A stretch of DNA of 64,000 nt from Nymphalis io (taxonomy: Eukaryota > Arthropoda > Insecta > Lepidoptera > Nymphalidae): positions 8,100,468-8,164,467 of the forward strand of contig NC_065916.1 of NCBI RefSeq assembly GCF_905147045.1. Reading direction: 5' to 3'. This document shows positions 1 to 9,399 of this stretch, one piece after another. A model generated the notes under the pieces. It was given only the letters and a program-made list of their open reading frames with translations. It was not told where the DNA came from and did not search any database. Position numbers and translations under genes: made by a program. Numbering within the stretch: the first letter of the stretch is position 1; each line of letters opens with the position of its first letter.

Positions 1-78
1 GACCTAAAATTATAACCTACCGGATTGAGATTACATGAATTATACATACTGATCGGATTTGAAGCGGTGTACGAGTAA

Positions 79-501
79 TTAAGTTACCGTTTTTAGATCA
101 ATTTTGGCTTCCCATTTTGTTAATAAGTCTAGTCCTATTAATCTGTCGAAATAGAATAATAATTTATAGATAAATAATTTTGTGTTCTCTGGGTCCATAA
201 ATTCTTCAAAACAGGGTAGAGTTATAGAATATTCATTTCTAATTGTCGTGTTTATATTCATGTCTTCAAACGGGTCGTAATTGAGGAGATGATTAGAAAA
301 ATATTTCGTAACAGCATCATGGCTAATGAAAGATTGGTTTGCACCAGTGTCAATTAGTAATTTTAGTGAAGGATTCTTAATCTGTGTATATGGGAGTTGC
401 CTTTGTGTCTGTAGGTTTAATTCTATTTTTACTCCTATATATAATAGAATTATTACTGTAAAAGTCAGGTCTGTAATTAATGTTATAGTCTTCATATTCA
501 C
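79..501 (-). pseudogene. LTR retroelement retropepsin (pol N-terminus) fragment
   Basis: Aspartic protease domain of a Ty3/gypsy-type element. The translation carries the retropepsin motif LLIDTGANQSFIS about 50 residues in, followed by a typical beta-rich body and a GLDLLTKW segment near the end. Family knowledge: retropepsin dimers process Gag-Pol. The reading frame overlaps a Tyr/Asn-rich gag tail in another frame (about 400-540, minus), which suggests a gag-pol frameshift arrangement as in errantivirus-like insect elements. RT is not present downstream within the window, so the piece is a fragment cut by the window edge or by deletion. The first codons lie in the gag overlap, so the true start is not defined. 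Confidence 0.75.
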
Positions 502-978
502 TGTTATAGTTATAGTTTTGGTCGTAATAATAGTCAGGGTAATTCAGTACATGTCCTCATAAGGCATACAATAGTTCATGTTCGTTTCACGTGTTTTGAA
601 ATAATTCGTAGGGGATGGATGGACCCAATTTACGCCAGTCATGTCCAGTCATTAAGGTATGTGGCATGGGTTTAAAGTTAAAACTTAGCACTCCACATAT
701 ATGTACTGGCTTAAAATTATAAGATGGATTACTAGGCGTTGATTATGGTTAAAATTTAATTTAAAATGCTGTGGGGTTTGTATATGGCGTTGTGCTACAG
801 GGGCTGGCCAATTAATTATTGGAGGTTGAAATCCGTGAGCGTGAGATCCGTGATCGAAGATGTGAGAATGGTAAGGGATTAATTTTAGGCGTTGATTGCT
901 GTTTTAGTCCGTCCGTGCGTTGCTGTAAATATGTAACGTTTAATTCTTTTTGTGCATGTTTAAGGGCTTTTTCTTTTG
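400..978 (-). other. Degraded gag C-terminal region
   Basis: No long open frame. About 400-540 on the minus strand reads as a Tyr/Asn/Asp-rich gag tail in a different frame from the overlapping protease ORF. The rest (about 540-978) is AT-rich linker with many stops. No zinc knuckle could be recognised. Confidence 0.4.
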
Positions 979-1371
979 TTAGTTATATAGTTCTATAGTT
1001 GTCTGTATATTCTCATGTAACGTAGCATATGTCATTATCGTACTGAAAAGTGTCTGACAATGGCTATAAAATTCTTGGAGTGTCCTATTTCCTTGTATGG
1101 CTAGCGAAAGGTTATCGTATAAGGCTGTTTCGTCTCGTTGGTCAGAGAAATTATTTATTACAGAAGTCCTTCTATCGAGCCAACTGTCCGGTACCCCATT
1201 AGAATTAATAGTAGCAGCGGCAGTTCCCGTGATTTTATTTAGTATCCCGTTTAATAAAAATAAGTTTGTTAATTCAGTACCGGGCGCACTATTTAAATAA
1301 TCTTTTACTATTTGGTCACAAATATTAACAAATCTCGTAAGAACATTAGGGTTACCTTCAAATTCGGGCAC
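979..1371 (-). pseudogene. LTR retroelement gag (capsid-region) fragment
   Basis: A 130-codon open stretch whose start (PEFEGNPNVLTRFVN) and body (LNGILNKITGTAA, SLAIQGNRTLQEFYSHCQ) resemble the capsid region of insect gypsy/errantivirus-like Gag: an acidic start, then a helical retrotransposon-gag fold. It lies upstream, on the same strand, of the protease at 79-501, in the expected gag-to-pol order. About 480 nt between them hold only broken frames. Assignment rests on motif resemblance and gene order. No envelope frame was seen. Confidence 0.6.
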
Positions 1372-1482
1372 AATTCTAAGGATTTATCTTCTTGGACAAG
1401 ATTTGCGTAACTCTCCCTTTCGAAACATTATTATTTATCTATCGTAATAGTTTATATTTCAATATTACTGGCTTAACAGAGT

Positions 1483-1742
1483 TCGTTTTCTCGTGCTTCG
1501 TACGCAGACTTGCATGGTTGCTCTATAGGGCGAGGGCAGTCTCTGGCCAGATGTTCGCCGGCGCAGCGAACAAACTTTTGCTGTCTATGGCAGTTCGCTG
1601 AAGCGTGACCGAATGCCTGGCGGTGGTGGCATTGTGGTGGGTTTTTGCCACCTCTCCAGGCTTCTATTATCAGGCCTGGCATGCTTAGGAGTTCTGTAAT
1701 TTTGTACAGTTCAATGAGCTCCTTCTCACGCAGCTGCGCCAG
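1483..1742 (-). pseudogene. Jockey-B ORF1 zinc-knuckle fragment
   Basis: Translation contains ELIELYKITELLSMPGLIIEAW followed by CCHC-type knuckles (QAFGHASANCH; FVRCAGEHLARDCPRP). It is the same segment as in the adjacent ORF1 at 1871-3309 and in the copies at 19-20 kb and 23-24 kb, so this is a second, overlapping copy of the domain. The first knuckle Cys is altered (CHHRQ instead of CHRCQ). It is separated from the larger piece by a poly-A-ended SINE-like insert (1743-1870). Confidence 0.8.
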
Positions 1743-1870
1743 CTTTTTTTTTTTTTTATATGTCCGGGATGGCAAATGACAGGTGGAGTCACCTGATGGT
1801 AAGTGGTAGTAGAGTCCAAACGCGACGACGGTTGAACTAAAGTAAGTGCACAGCTGCACTAAAGTGTGTC
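1743..1870 (-). repeat. Truncated SINE-like element with poly-A
   Basis: Plus-strand T-run at about 1745-1759 is the poly-A tail of a minus-strand element. Just inside it is a CACTTACCATCAGGTG-like stretch similar to the 3' part of the SINE-A family (33.2, 43.9, 56.8, 62.5 kb). Only the 3' portion is present. It interrupts Jockey-B ORF1 sequence. Confidence 0.6.
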
Positions 1871-3309
1871 TGCTTTATAGTTCGGTATTGCCTTGGCTCT
1901 TTCAGCAGGGAACCTATACCCTGCAGCGGGGCAATCACCTCTTCAGGAGGCGTGACGGCCAACTTGGCGCAATTATCGCACGTTGGTGGGTTTGTGATGG
2001 GCCTTGGGCAATCCCTGGCTAGGTGTTCGCCGGCGCAGCGAACACACCTCTGTTGCCTAAGACAATTGGCCGAGGAATGGCCAAATGCCTGGCAACGGTG
2101 GCATTGAGGTGGGCTCTTCGCTTCCCTCCAGGCCTCCACCAGCAAGCCGGGCATGCACAGAAGCTCGGTTACTTTGTATAAATTGTTGAGTTCCTGCTCC
2201 TTTAGGTGCGCCTACTGGACAAAATAGGTGCACCCGTGCCGACTTCTTCCGCCTGGGATCGCCTTCGCGCTTTGTGCAGGGAACCCTAGACTGCACAGGA
2301 CGGTGATCACCTCTTCCGGGGGTGTGTCTAAGGGCAGCCCCCTAATGGCCACCTTGGTCGGTAGTTCCGCGGCTGGACTGTAGCAGAACCAGGATATTGA
2401 TTTATCCTGACTCATAGCCTCCGTCAAGTGGCGCTGTATCACTCAGAACTCCTCCGCAGATCCGGGCAGGAAGCGCAGTCCCTTTCCTAGGGCGTGCGTT
2501 CGGGGCGTGTCCAAGCTTACCCTTCGGGGCGTGTCCAAGCTTACCCTTTAAGATCTCGAAATGCCTCGTCCAGTTCAGACATTCCGCCGTAATCGGCGGG
2601 TAGCTCGAACGAGGTGCAGTTCTCGGTGCTGGTACCGGTGCGGAGGCCCGGCTCCTGGGCGACGCTGGAGCGGCGGCGGTCGCCGCATAGGGGACCCCTG
2701 ACGGCCCCGGTTGTGGCGATATCGGTTGAAAGGTTGTCTTCTCCGTTGATGGTAGGGCCGCGTAACTCGTCGAGTCGCACGGCCAAGTGTCTTGCGACCC
2801 CCCCCTCCAGCGGGGAGGGGGATCGCGGTGGTGGTAGCTGCGTCCCCGGTCCATCGGTGCTTGCATCGCCCGACACGGGCGATGCCGCGCGCGACGATGT
2901 CGCCGATTCCTGCGGCGACCCATACGGCGGTGGTGAAGGTAGCGGGGGGGAGACTTCCATCGACTCCGGGGAAGATTGTGCCCTCGGGCGCTTAGCACCT
3001 TCTGCGCCTGTTGTAGACTCAGCTACAACGGCGGCGAAGTCAACTTCAGCAGCACGGTGCTCCTCTTCTCTCCCGGTTTCCGCATGCACGATGCGGATAG
3101 CGGGACGCGGGGTGGCGGCAGGGATGAGGGTGACGGGCACGGTCGAGTTGTCGAAGATGTCTCTCCGAACAACTGACCGTGGAATGCCCGACCTACCTCG
3201 GCCGCTCTTGCGTTGGTCTAAGGGGGGAGGGGGGCTTCACCCCCTTAAGACAGGATGGTGATATTGGTCCTTTACTGCTCGTTTCTATGGTATGCACGGG
3301 CACCACGAC
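1871..3309 (-). pseudogene. Jockey-B element, ORF1 (5'-truncated, rearranged)
   Basis: Minus-strand remnant of a Jockey-clade ORF1 (RNA-binding Gag-like protein). In order from 3309 downwards: 5' leader, Pro/Ser/Ala-rich N-terminus (about 3140-2540), an RRM-like segment (WFCYSPAAELPTKVAIRGL at about 2390) and CCHC knuckles (CHRCQAFGHSSANC at about 2100). Several frameshifts split it. After the knuckles the frame re-enters an earlier segment (TPPEEVIAPLQ), so an internal rearrangement exists. Its upper end abuts histone H2A at 3,309/3,310; the copy at 21.3-25.3 kb continues about 300 nt further 5', so this copy is 5'-truncated. A 215-codon plus-strand frame across the region is a GC-rich shadow. 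Confidence 0.85.
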
Positions 3310-3618
3310 ATTCAGTTTCCAGTCGAACGTATACACAGACTGCTGAGGAAGGGTAACTACGCGGAGCGCGTCGGTGTCGGTGCACCCGTATACCTGGCGG
3401 CCGTCATGGAATACCTCGCCGCTGAAGTTCTCGAGTTGACCTGCAACGCTGCCCGCGACAACAAAAAGACTAGGATTATACCGAGACATCTTCAGTTAGC
3501 GATCCGTAACGACGTGGAGCTGAACAAGTTACTTTCGGGCGTGACGATCGCACAAGACGGCGTCCTCTCTAACATCCAAGCCGTTCTGCTGCCCAAGAAA
3601 ACCGAGAAGAAGGCATAA
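3310..3618 (+). pseudogene. H2A: Histone H2A, N-terminal tail missing
   Basis: Encodes the H2A histone fold from about residue 24 (QFPV) to the natural C-terminus (LLPKKTEKKA, stop 3616-3618), 101 recognisable residues. The N-terminal tail is absent: upstream sequence belongs to a Jockey-B LINE, and the apparent Met (3292) lies in that LINE. Substitutions at normally invariant sites: G28E, A45V, A66T, G67C, E91V (an acidic-patch residue), G105D, P109S. No histone 3' stem-loop is visible in the 300 nt downstream. Family role: H2A pairs with H2B in the nucleosome. The missing tail, missing processing signal and these changes point to a dead copy. Confidence 0.93.
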
Positions 3619-3930
3619 ACTGACGAAAAAAATAATATGTACATATATAGATATTAAATATTTTAACAAAATAATAATATATAATATCGATTCGATTCAC
3701 ACACGAACGCAGTCTTCCTAATTAGTAGAAAAAAATAATAATCGAACTATATAATTATTTAAATTATTATTATATCAATAAGTAAAATATAATAAAAATA
3801 AGTGATTCGTTTCAAGATCGGAATGACGGACGATAGAGGGTGTCGAGGTAGGGGTATTTCGTTTAGTATAAGAACCGAATAACCCCTGAGCACACTGGGC
3901 TCGTTTCCGATTGTTCGATAACGTTCTGCG
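3619..3930 (+). other. Histone H2A-H2B spacer, unit 1
   Basis: AT-rich, no ORF. From about 3640 it matches 13,410-13,620 in unit 2 (shared ATATCGATTCGATTCACACACGAACGCAG and TTCGTTTAGTATAAGAA, each with flanking similarity), so both belong to copies of one histone repeat unit. The stem-loop seen in unit 2 at 13,254 has no counterpart here. Confidence 0.8.
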
Positions 3931-3997
3931 TTTATACGGCGCACCGTATGAGAGAGCGCTACGCTGGCCGAATGCGGGGTATACTTAAAAGAAAAAT
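3931..3997 (+). promoter_or_regulatory. Histone promoter element, unit 1
   Basis: GGCGCACCGTATGAGAGAGC followed by a TATA-like ACTTAAAAG (3983-3991) closely matches 13,871-13,936 upstream of H2B in unit 2. Conservation between two otherwise diverged units suggests a real promoter. Its H2B coding sequence is absent: at about 4,050 retrotransposon-like sequence begins. Confidence 0.7.
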
Positions 3998-4049
3998 CAG
4001 CTGCTTAGTAGCCGACAGTTTTGGTTTAGCAGTTGAGCAGTGCACGCCA

Positions 4050-4870
4050 CTACTCAGACTCGAGACTTTCCCATAAAACCACTGTGCTTCGGCAGGCTGT
4101 TTTACAACCGTGTTCCAACATGGCGGAATATCTCGCCTGCTCCAAATTTGCCATCACCGGAAGGAGAGGACCCAGTCGCGGTCCAAGTCCGGCGAGAAGC
4201 GAGACCGCTCGCGGTGCCACTGCCGTTCAGTGCGGTCCACCACCGGGCCTCACTAGTCACCATCGCTGCGAGTGGACCTACCGAGCCGTCCGCGCCCCTG
4301 TCTTTTGCTGCTTATATTAAGCAGCAAATAGAAACAGGAGCTGTATCGACTGCAGACCAGCCAGCCAGAATGGAAATGCTCCAACAGTTAGGTACCCCAA
4401 ATACTAACTATAATCTAAACTCCCCCCCCCCCTCTACTGAACACAGGATAGAAGTTGAAGACATCCCGCCAAACACACTGAGGCTACTCGACGTCTTAGG
4501 AAAAAGACGCCACTGCACTGAAAAGTAAGTGCAAGGAGCCTAGGACCGCGGAGACCGAGCCGCCGCCGAAGAAAGACTTCGCCAATGCTTTACGCACAAA
4601 GGCGCCAGCCCCGGTTGCAGAACCAACTACTGCAACAGCCACCACCGCTCCGGCTACGTTTTCAGCTACATTTTCAGCAGCGGAGAACAGTTCGCTAATG
4701 GCACCAGCAAACGCGTCCCCCGCTCGATGTTCGAGCACAGGGAAGAAGAAGCGGCGCAGCAAGAAGAAGAGCAAGGCAAACAAGTCAGCCACTCCTGCTG
4801 CGAAATCCAGAGCGTCAAAGGAGACTGCTCCCAAATCAGCTGCCGCCCCCGCGCCTAGGTGTCGAAATGT
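4050..4870 (+). pseudogene. Ala/Pro/Lys-rich ORF remnant, possible Jockey ORF1 N-terminus
   Basis: Open frames in two phases (4040-4528, then about 4530-4870) joined by a frameshift near 4500. Visible features: an Arg/Ser-rich start, SFAAYIKQQIETGAVSTADQ near 4310, PPPKKDFANALRTKAPAP near 4570, and a Lys-rich stretch (GKKKRRSKKKSKANKS) near 4745. This composition resembles the poorly conserved N-terminal part of lepidopteran Jockey ORF1, the part missing from the truncated Jockey-A copies at 13.1 and 53.3 kb. It sits where H2B of unit 1 should be. It is not H1: no winged-helix globular domain is present. Assignment is inference. Confidence 0.4.
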
Positions 4871-5130
4871 GTTCAAATTATTTAAAAAAATATATTCAAT
4901 CGTATTACGCACACGATTCACATTACAATTTAATTCTATTTATTATATTAGTAGATCTACTACTTATCACGTAATCATATTACCTTCTTATTAAAAATAT
5001 ACCTATTGATACAGAAAAACTTGTAATATATCTTAAGAATGATATCGTTTTTGTTGTTGTTTTATTTTATTATAAATAATAATAATAATCATCGGTCGGT
5101 TAGAGTGAACGTGCGAGAGGGATAAAATAG
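4871..5130. other. Histone H2B-H3 spacer, unit 1
   Basis: AT-rich, no ORF. About 4970-5010 resembles 14,690-14,730 downstream of H2B in unit 2 (ACGTAATNATATTA then TTATTAAAAAT), supporting the order H2A-(H2B)-H3. An (AAT)n run lies at about 5071-5089. Confidence 0.5.
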
Positions 5131-5341
5131 CTTAGAGAAAGAGAGGGAGATAGCTATACGTCATCGCGGCGGCGGTCCACCGCCCCGTATTGAAGCGAGT
5201 AGTTACTGGTGTAAAAGGAGACGCCCGGACGCTAAAATTTTTATTCTATCCTTTACATCCCCTCGCCGGACGTGCGTACATTTTTTTGTTTTAATTTTGC
5301 TCTCTCTCGTTTCGTATTTATTCACCGTCGCTGGCTCGAGG

Positions 5342-5697
5342 ATGGCTCGTTCTAAGCAGACAGCCCGAAAATCTACCGGTGGTAAGACGCCGCACAAGCA
5401 GCTCGCCATCAAGCTCGCTCGCAAGCGTGCTCCCGCCACGGGAGGAGTCAAGAAACTTCATCGTTATAGACCAGGTACCGTAGTTCATCGTGAAATCGGC
5501 CATTCCAGAAGAGCACGGAGCTTCTGATTCGCAAGCTGCCATTCCAGCGTCTGGTCCGTGAGATCGCTCAAGACTTCAAAACCGATCTCCGACTCCAGAG
5601 TTCGGCAGTTATGGCGCTGCAAGAAGCTAGCGAAGCTTACCTCATCGGTCTCTTCGAAGACACGAACTATATGAGATATAAGCAGACCCTATGCTGA
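5342..5697 (+). pseudogene. H3: Histone H3, frameshifted and C-terminally truncated
   Basis: Starts ARSKQTARKSTGGK and follows H3 to residue 51. A 1-nt deletion near 5,500 (the region of R52-Q55) then shifts the frame and gives a stop at 5,525-5,527. H3 resumes in another frame (ELLIRKLPFQRLVREIAQDF) to LFEDTN at about 5,666 and then diverges, so the last ~18 residues are unrecognisable. Upstream of the shift: T3S, A15T, R17H, T22I, A24L, S28R, P38L, A47V, L48H. K4, K9, K14 and K27 are kept. No clear TATA upstream; no stem-loop downstream. Clearly a pseudogene. Confidence 0.96.
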
Positions 5698-5734
5698 TAT
5701 GATTATAAGATGTTGTATTAGTACATGCGCCATA

Positions 5735-5995
5735 TCAATTCGATAGTTCAAAAACAAACTTAAAATAATCATTAAAGAGGTTGCAAATCTCTTTCCCATC
5801 ACTCACGGTTTGATTTTTAAATTTCATAGTATTAGGTATATTGTTAATAGTTTTCTTTGGTTTGACAAAAGCCCAGAAAAATTTGCTATTGCGTTTAATT
5901 TTCAATTCACAGTCAGATATATATTTATCATAACATTCGACTTGGGCCCGTTTTTGACGCTCCCTTAACAAACTCAATGTTTCGTAATATGACAA
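5735..5995 (-). pseudogene. CR1-like LINE, EN-RT linker fragment
   Basis: Translation (LLRERQKRAQVECYDKYISD, then FFWAFVKPKKTINNIPNTM) is the linker that precedes the RT domain in CR1/Jockey-group LINE ORF2. It ends at the junction with the broken H3 region, so RT is missing here. It belongs with the EN at 6395-6979 and ORF1 at 7163-7960, all minus. Confidence 0.7.
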
Positions 5996-6394
5996 TATAT
6001 TGTAAATCTTCCATTTTTTATGGATTTTAAGTTTTTCAGCAATAATTTTAATTAAGGCTTTAGAGTACCAAAAAGGATGTTGATGTCATATTTGACTATT
6101 TTAACAGGAACCAAATCAGAGATAATCAAATTAACGGTTTCGTAAAAAACATGTACAGCTTTAGTGATATCGCAGTCATTTAGTAAATCTAACCAGTCAA
6201 CAGCAACCAAAGCATTATCAATTGTCTTATAATCCGCTAAGTGAAATAAGCGAATTGTACGAGGAGCATTAAATTAGGCTCAAATTAGGAATGGAGTTAA
6301 ATTACCTAAGATTTGTAAAATTTTAAAAATTATATAATGTACTAATCCAATCATTATCTTCGAAAAAGTTGCTAATATTCATAGAGTTACCTAA

Positions 6395-6979
6395 TTATTC
6401 CCACAAGGCAGAGGAGATATTAAAATCACCCTTTATCAAAACATGGGCATTAGGTTGGCTAAGAATCTCATTGGAAATTAATTCAATGAAATCATAGAGC
6501 GCTTCACATTGATATTTGCCGTGAGGGAAATAACAACAATAAATATGTAACAATTTAGATAAAGGAGCTGGCGAAAGGACAATGGAGACTTTAATTATAT
6601 CGGCAGCCATGTTCACTGAGAGGATGTTGGAATGGAATTTGACTGAGAGATTAGATTTCAATGCAACTAAGACGCCACCTCTCATTTTATCTCCACGCGA
6701 GTTATAGTCCCGATCAGTTCTGTACACGTTATAACTCAAATCAAACAATTCCGCATTAAAAATACCTTTATGCAGTCAAGTTTCACTGAGGCAAATAATA
6801 TCGCAAGAGTGACTAGTCTGAATTAATTTTCGGTAAAATGTTTTTGTTTTAGTTCGTAATCCACGCACATTTTGATAGAAAATAGCAACTTTAGTCATAA
6901 CTACAGTAAGCATATCGTATTTTACATAATGTTGATAAACTATTAAGAGATATAATATAATAATAATCATCGAACACAT
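6395..6979 (-). pseudogene. CR1-like LINE endonuclease domain, frameshifted
   Basis: APE-type endonuclease of a non-LTR retrotransposon. First frame (6979-6776) holds the N-terminus (KVAIFYQNVRGLRTKTKTFY, then DIICLSET with the catalytic Glu). The second (6748-6395) holds RTDRDYNSRGDKMRGGVLVA and a GDFNISSALW motif. A stop/frameshift at 6,750-6,776 divides them. Family role: nicks target DNA to prime reverse transcription. The C-terminal SDH motif was not found. Confidence 0.8.
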
Positions 6980-7162
6980 AAAGAGATAAGAAGAGAGATG
7001 ACGAAGGCAAATAAAAATTTAATATTCGATTCAAGTTCCCAGATAATAATATAGTACAGATAGCCAGTAATAGATTATAAAAAAGAGTAAGAAAATAATA
7101 AAATGATGAACCATCTATGTCCACAAACCATTCACACAATAAATATAAGATTAAACAAATAA

Positions 7163-7960
7163 CTATTCCTGCCGTACATAAAATTCGAACAAAAATGTAA
7201 ACAAGAAATACAATAGTACCTGCGTATTTTTTTTTAAACCACTAGGCCTAATAATGTGTATGATAGGACTAGAGTCATTGCGACGAGCCATTATGCAACA
7301 ATTTTTTACCCAAACACATTGAAAGCTTTTTTCTTTGGCAGTTTTTTTTACACTTCTTAACAATTCTCTATTGGCACTGGTTAGATGGTCGTTTAAATAT
7401 ATCTGATTATAATTAAAGTTAAATCCAATATGGTGACATTTAAGCCTTTTTAGCGTGGACAAGAAAATAATCTTTTTTCCAGCGGCACAGGAATCTAACA
7501 ATAATAGGCTTAGTCTTTTTATTTTCTTTATCTTTTGAAGCCACCCTGGTTATGAAGTCTATTGATATCAAATAAAAAAAAATAAGTTGAATCTCGGTTT
7601 TATCAGATATTTCTTCCAAAATTTAAAAAAGTTTTTCGTTTTTTTTTTTCAGAAACACCATAATTTTCAATGTTAGATTGCTCACCCATTGCTCACGGGT
7701 GTTATTTTCGGTAACAATATAATCTAAGGAAATCTTTAGACTTCCAATCTCTGCGGTTTGGTTAGCGAGTCGTTTTAAATTTGTCTCACATTTATCGATT
7801 CATCGTCATCAAATTTAGCGTTAGTAAATTCCATATACTCTTTTAAACTACAGACTTCATCTCTCAAAGATTTTAATTCATTTTGTAGTGGCACAATTGA
7901 CGTTCTAAATTCATCCTTTAGACTAGAAATATAGTTATGTTTTCTAGTAATCCAACAACA
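7163..7960 (-). pseudogene. CR1-like LINE ORF1 with coiled coil and FP-like C-terminal domain
   Basis: Minus-strand reading from about 7960 gives a coiled-coil stretch (PLQNELKSLRDEVCSLKEYM) with stops. At 7501-7240 follows a C-terminal domain (YLNDHLTSANRELLRSVKK, then KSFQCVWVKNCCIMAR) of the type shared by LINE ORF1 proteins and baculovirus FP protein. Family role: ORF1p RNA binding and chaperone. Several frameshifts and stops; not functional. ORF1-EN-linker order is preserved down to 5735. Confidence 0.7.
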
Positions 7961-8097
7961 AAATGCAACGATGCAGTTTTAGGTTTTTATTGTAAATGTT
8001 CTTCGTGGTAACTAGATACTCGAATATGAATATATCTTGTACGAAAATAACAATTATAAATATTTATCTTATAAGAGATCAAATTACTTAGGAAGAT

Positions 8098-8430
8098 GGA
8101 AGAAATCACATAATTTACTAACAAAAATCACATATTCAAGTATCAAACTCTGGCCCAGCACAGTCATTATGTGCTCAGAGCTAGCACATTAAACATCTGA
8201 CCCACAATTCTCCGGCTTCGTTTTCGGAAAAAAGTGCCTGACATAACATACACGCTGCATCGGCAGTGTCAGGAGCCTCTCTTCCTATAGGGGCATCTGG
8301 TTTACTATCTGAATCAAATTGGATATCTTCTTGACCTTCACTTTCGTCCCTGGTCTTGGCTTTCTCATTTCCTATACTTCTTTTCTTTTGCTTGGGTCCC
8401 AAGTTTTCCTTGATTCTTTTGATTGTGTTT
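8098..8430 (-). pseudogene. C-terminal tail of a pogo/jerky-like transposase with PHD-like zinc finger
   Basis: The 73-codon frame (8402-8181) has a Lys/Asp/Glu-rich linker and then CMLCQALFSENEAGELWVRC-LMC. Reading on past the stop, the frame continues with (W->stop)AHNDC and IC-x2-C, completing a Cys/His pattern like the C-terminal finger of insect pogo/jerky-type DDE transposases. The TAG and TGA stops look like decayed codons. No DDE catalytic region is nearby. Family assignment is inference from the Cys/His spacing. Confidence 0.5.
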
Positions 8431-8739
8431 GCGCCATTCTGAAAAAAATATAAGTAGGTACCTTTAGAACTACATAACCAACCATCTAAAATACCACATG
8501 AATATGGACCATATACCCATATTCAGGACCATAGTCAAGCCCATAGTCGAAATTCTTAACTAAAATCAACTTAATCGTGTACTTCACAAATAATATATAG
8601 CAAGAAATAAATCGACCGAAAATCGTAAAATAAAACTTATATTCTGCAATAAAACACATAATTACAGTATTAAGACCTAATTTTCATTAATTAAATAACA
8701 TAGTTCACAAGTTCGACAGCAGCAACACAAGTATGGCCG

Positions 8740-8940
8740 ACACTGGCGACATAGGATGTACCAGGCCCAATCAAAAAGACATGGTGCTCGCAGTGCTGGA
8801 TCTCTCCCCGGAAGGGAAGAAGATTTTCGATGTACGGTCAATAGGCCACCTGTCCGGCATTGCCACGGGCTGCTCGTAGTATATGCGTAACGTAGATCTA
8901 CATAAAGACTTCAAACTAGAATTAATAATCGCGAAGTTGA
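8740..8940 (+). pseudogene. Jockey-A fragment: ORF1 piece fused to ORF2 3' piece
   Basis: AVLDLSPEGKKIFDVRSIGH (ORF1, about 8790-8850) is followed directly by a stop and MRNVDLHKDFKLE (ORF2 C-terminal region, 8883-8925). In full-length copies these motifs are separated by about 3 kb, so a large internal deletion has occurred. Confidence 0.8.
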
Positions 8941-9064
8941 TACAAAGCTTACGGGCCAGTTCGATCAGATTTAATTACGTTCGACTAGTGTTAATAATAT
9001 TTTTTATTATGTCGAATACTAAATGCCGTCATATTGATTTGATGATTATATATCTTACTTTTAG

Positions 9065-9074
9065 CCGTTTACCC
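9065..9074. repeat. Target site duplication (left)
   Basis: CCGTTTACCC, identical to 13,101-13,110. Flanks the Jockey-A insertion exactly at its poly-A end. Confidence 0.85.
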
Positions 9075-9090
9075 TTTTTTTTTTTTTTTT

Positions 9091-9399
9091 CGAATTGAGT
9101 AATACTGTTGGCCTTATTGGCCTCTACAGCGTCACCGGGCGGGATGGGCGAGATTAACTCAGCCGGATGTTGGGAGCCACACAGGGCTCAAGAGAGACGG
9201 GCGTCCTAAGGGTGCCTCCTGTGAGGCCGGACCTCGGCTTAGGACTCCGTTGAAATCGGGAGGGGAGGACTCCTGCGTTAAAATGCCGTCATACGCCTAA
9301 GCGTCGACGGGACGTAATGAAAGAGAGTCGTCGACCCCGCCGGCGGGGTCGGTGTGTGTTCATTGTGTTCCCTAACAAGTTAGCGTTGGCCGATGATAT
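9091..9399 (-). other. Jockey-A 3' UTR
   Basis: Non-coding. Includes a GC-rich hairpin (GACCCCGCCGGCGGGGTC, about 9333-9350). Related 3' UTR sequence recurs at 26,256-26,570, defining the family. Confidence 0.8.

Noticed and set aside
2614..3261. 215-codon plus-strand ORF
   Set aside because: Antisense shadow of GC-rich Jockey-B ORF1; no domain; same for 23,072-23,758 and 12,212-12,589.
4040..4870. Histone H1 gene
   Set aside because: Lys/Ala-rich C-terminus is suggestive, but there is no winged-helix domain and the N-terminal half does not fit.
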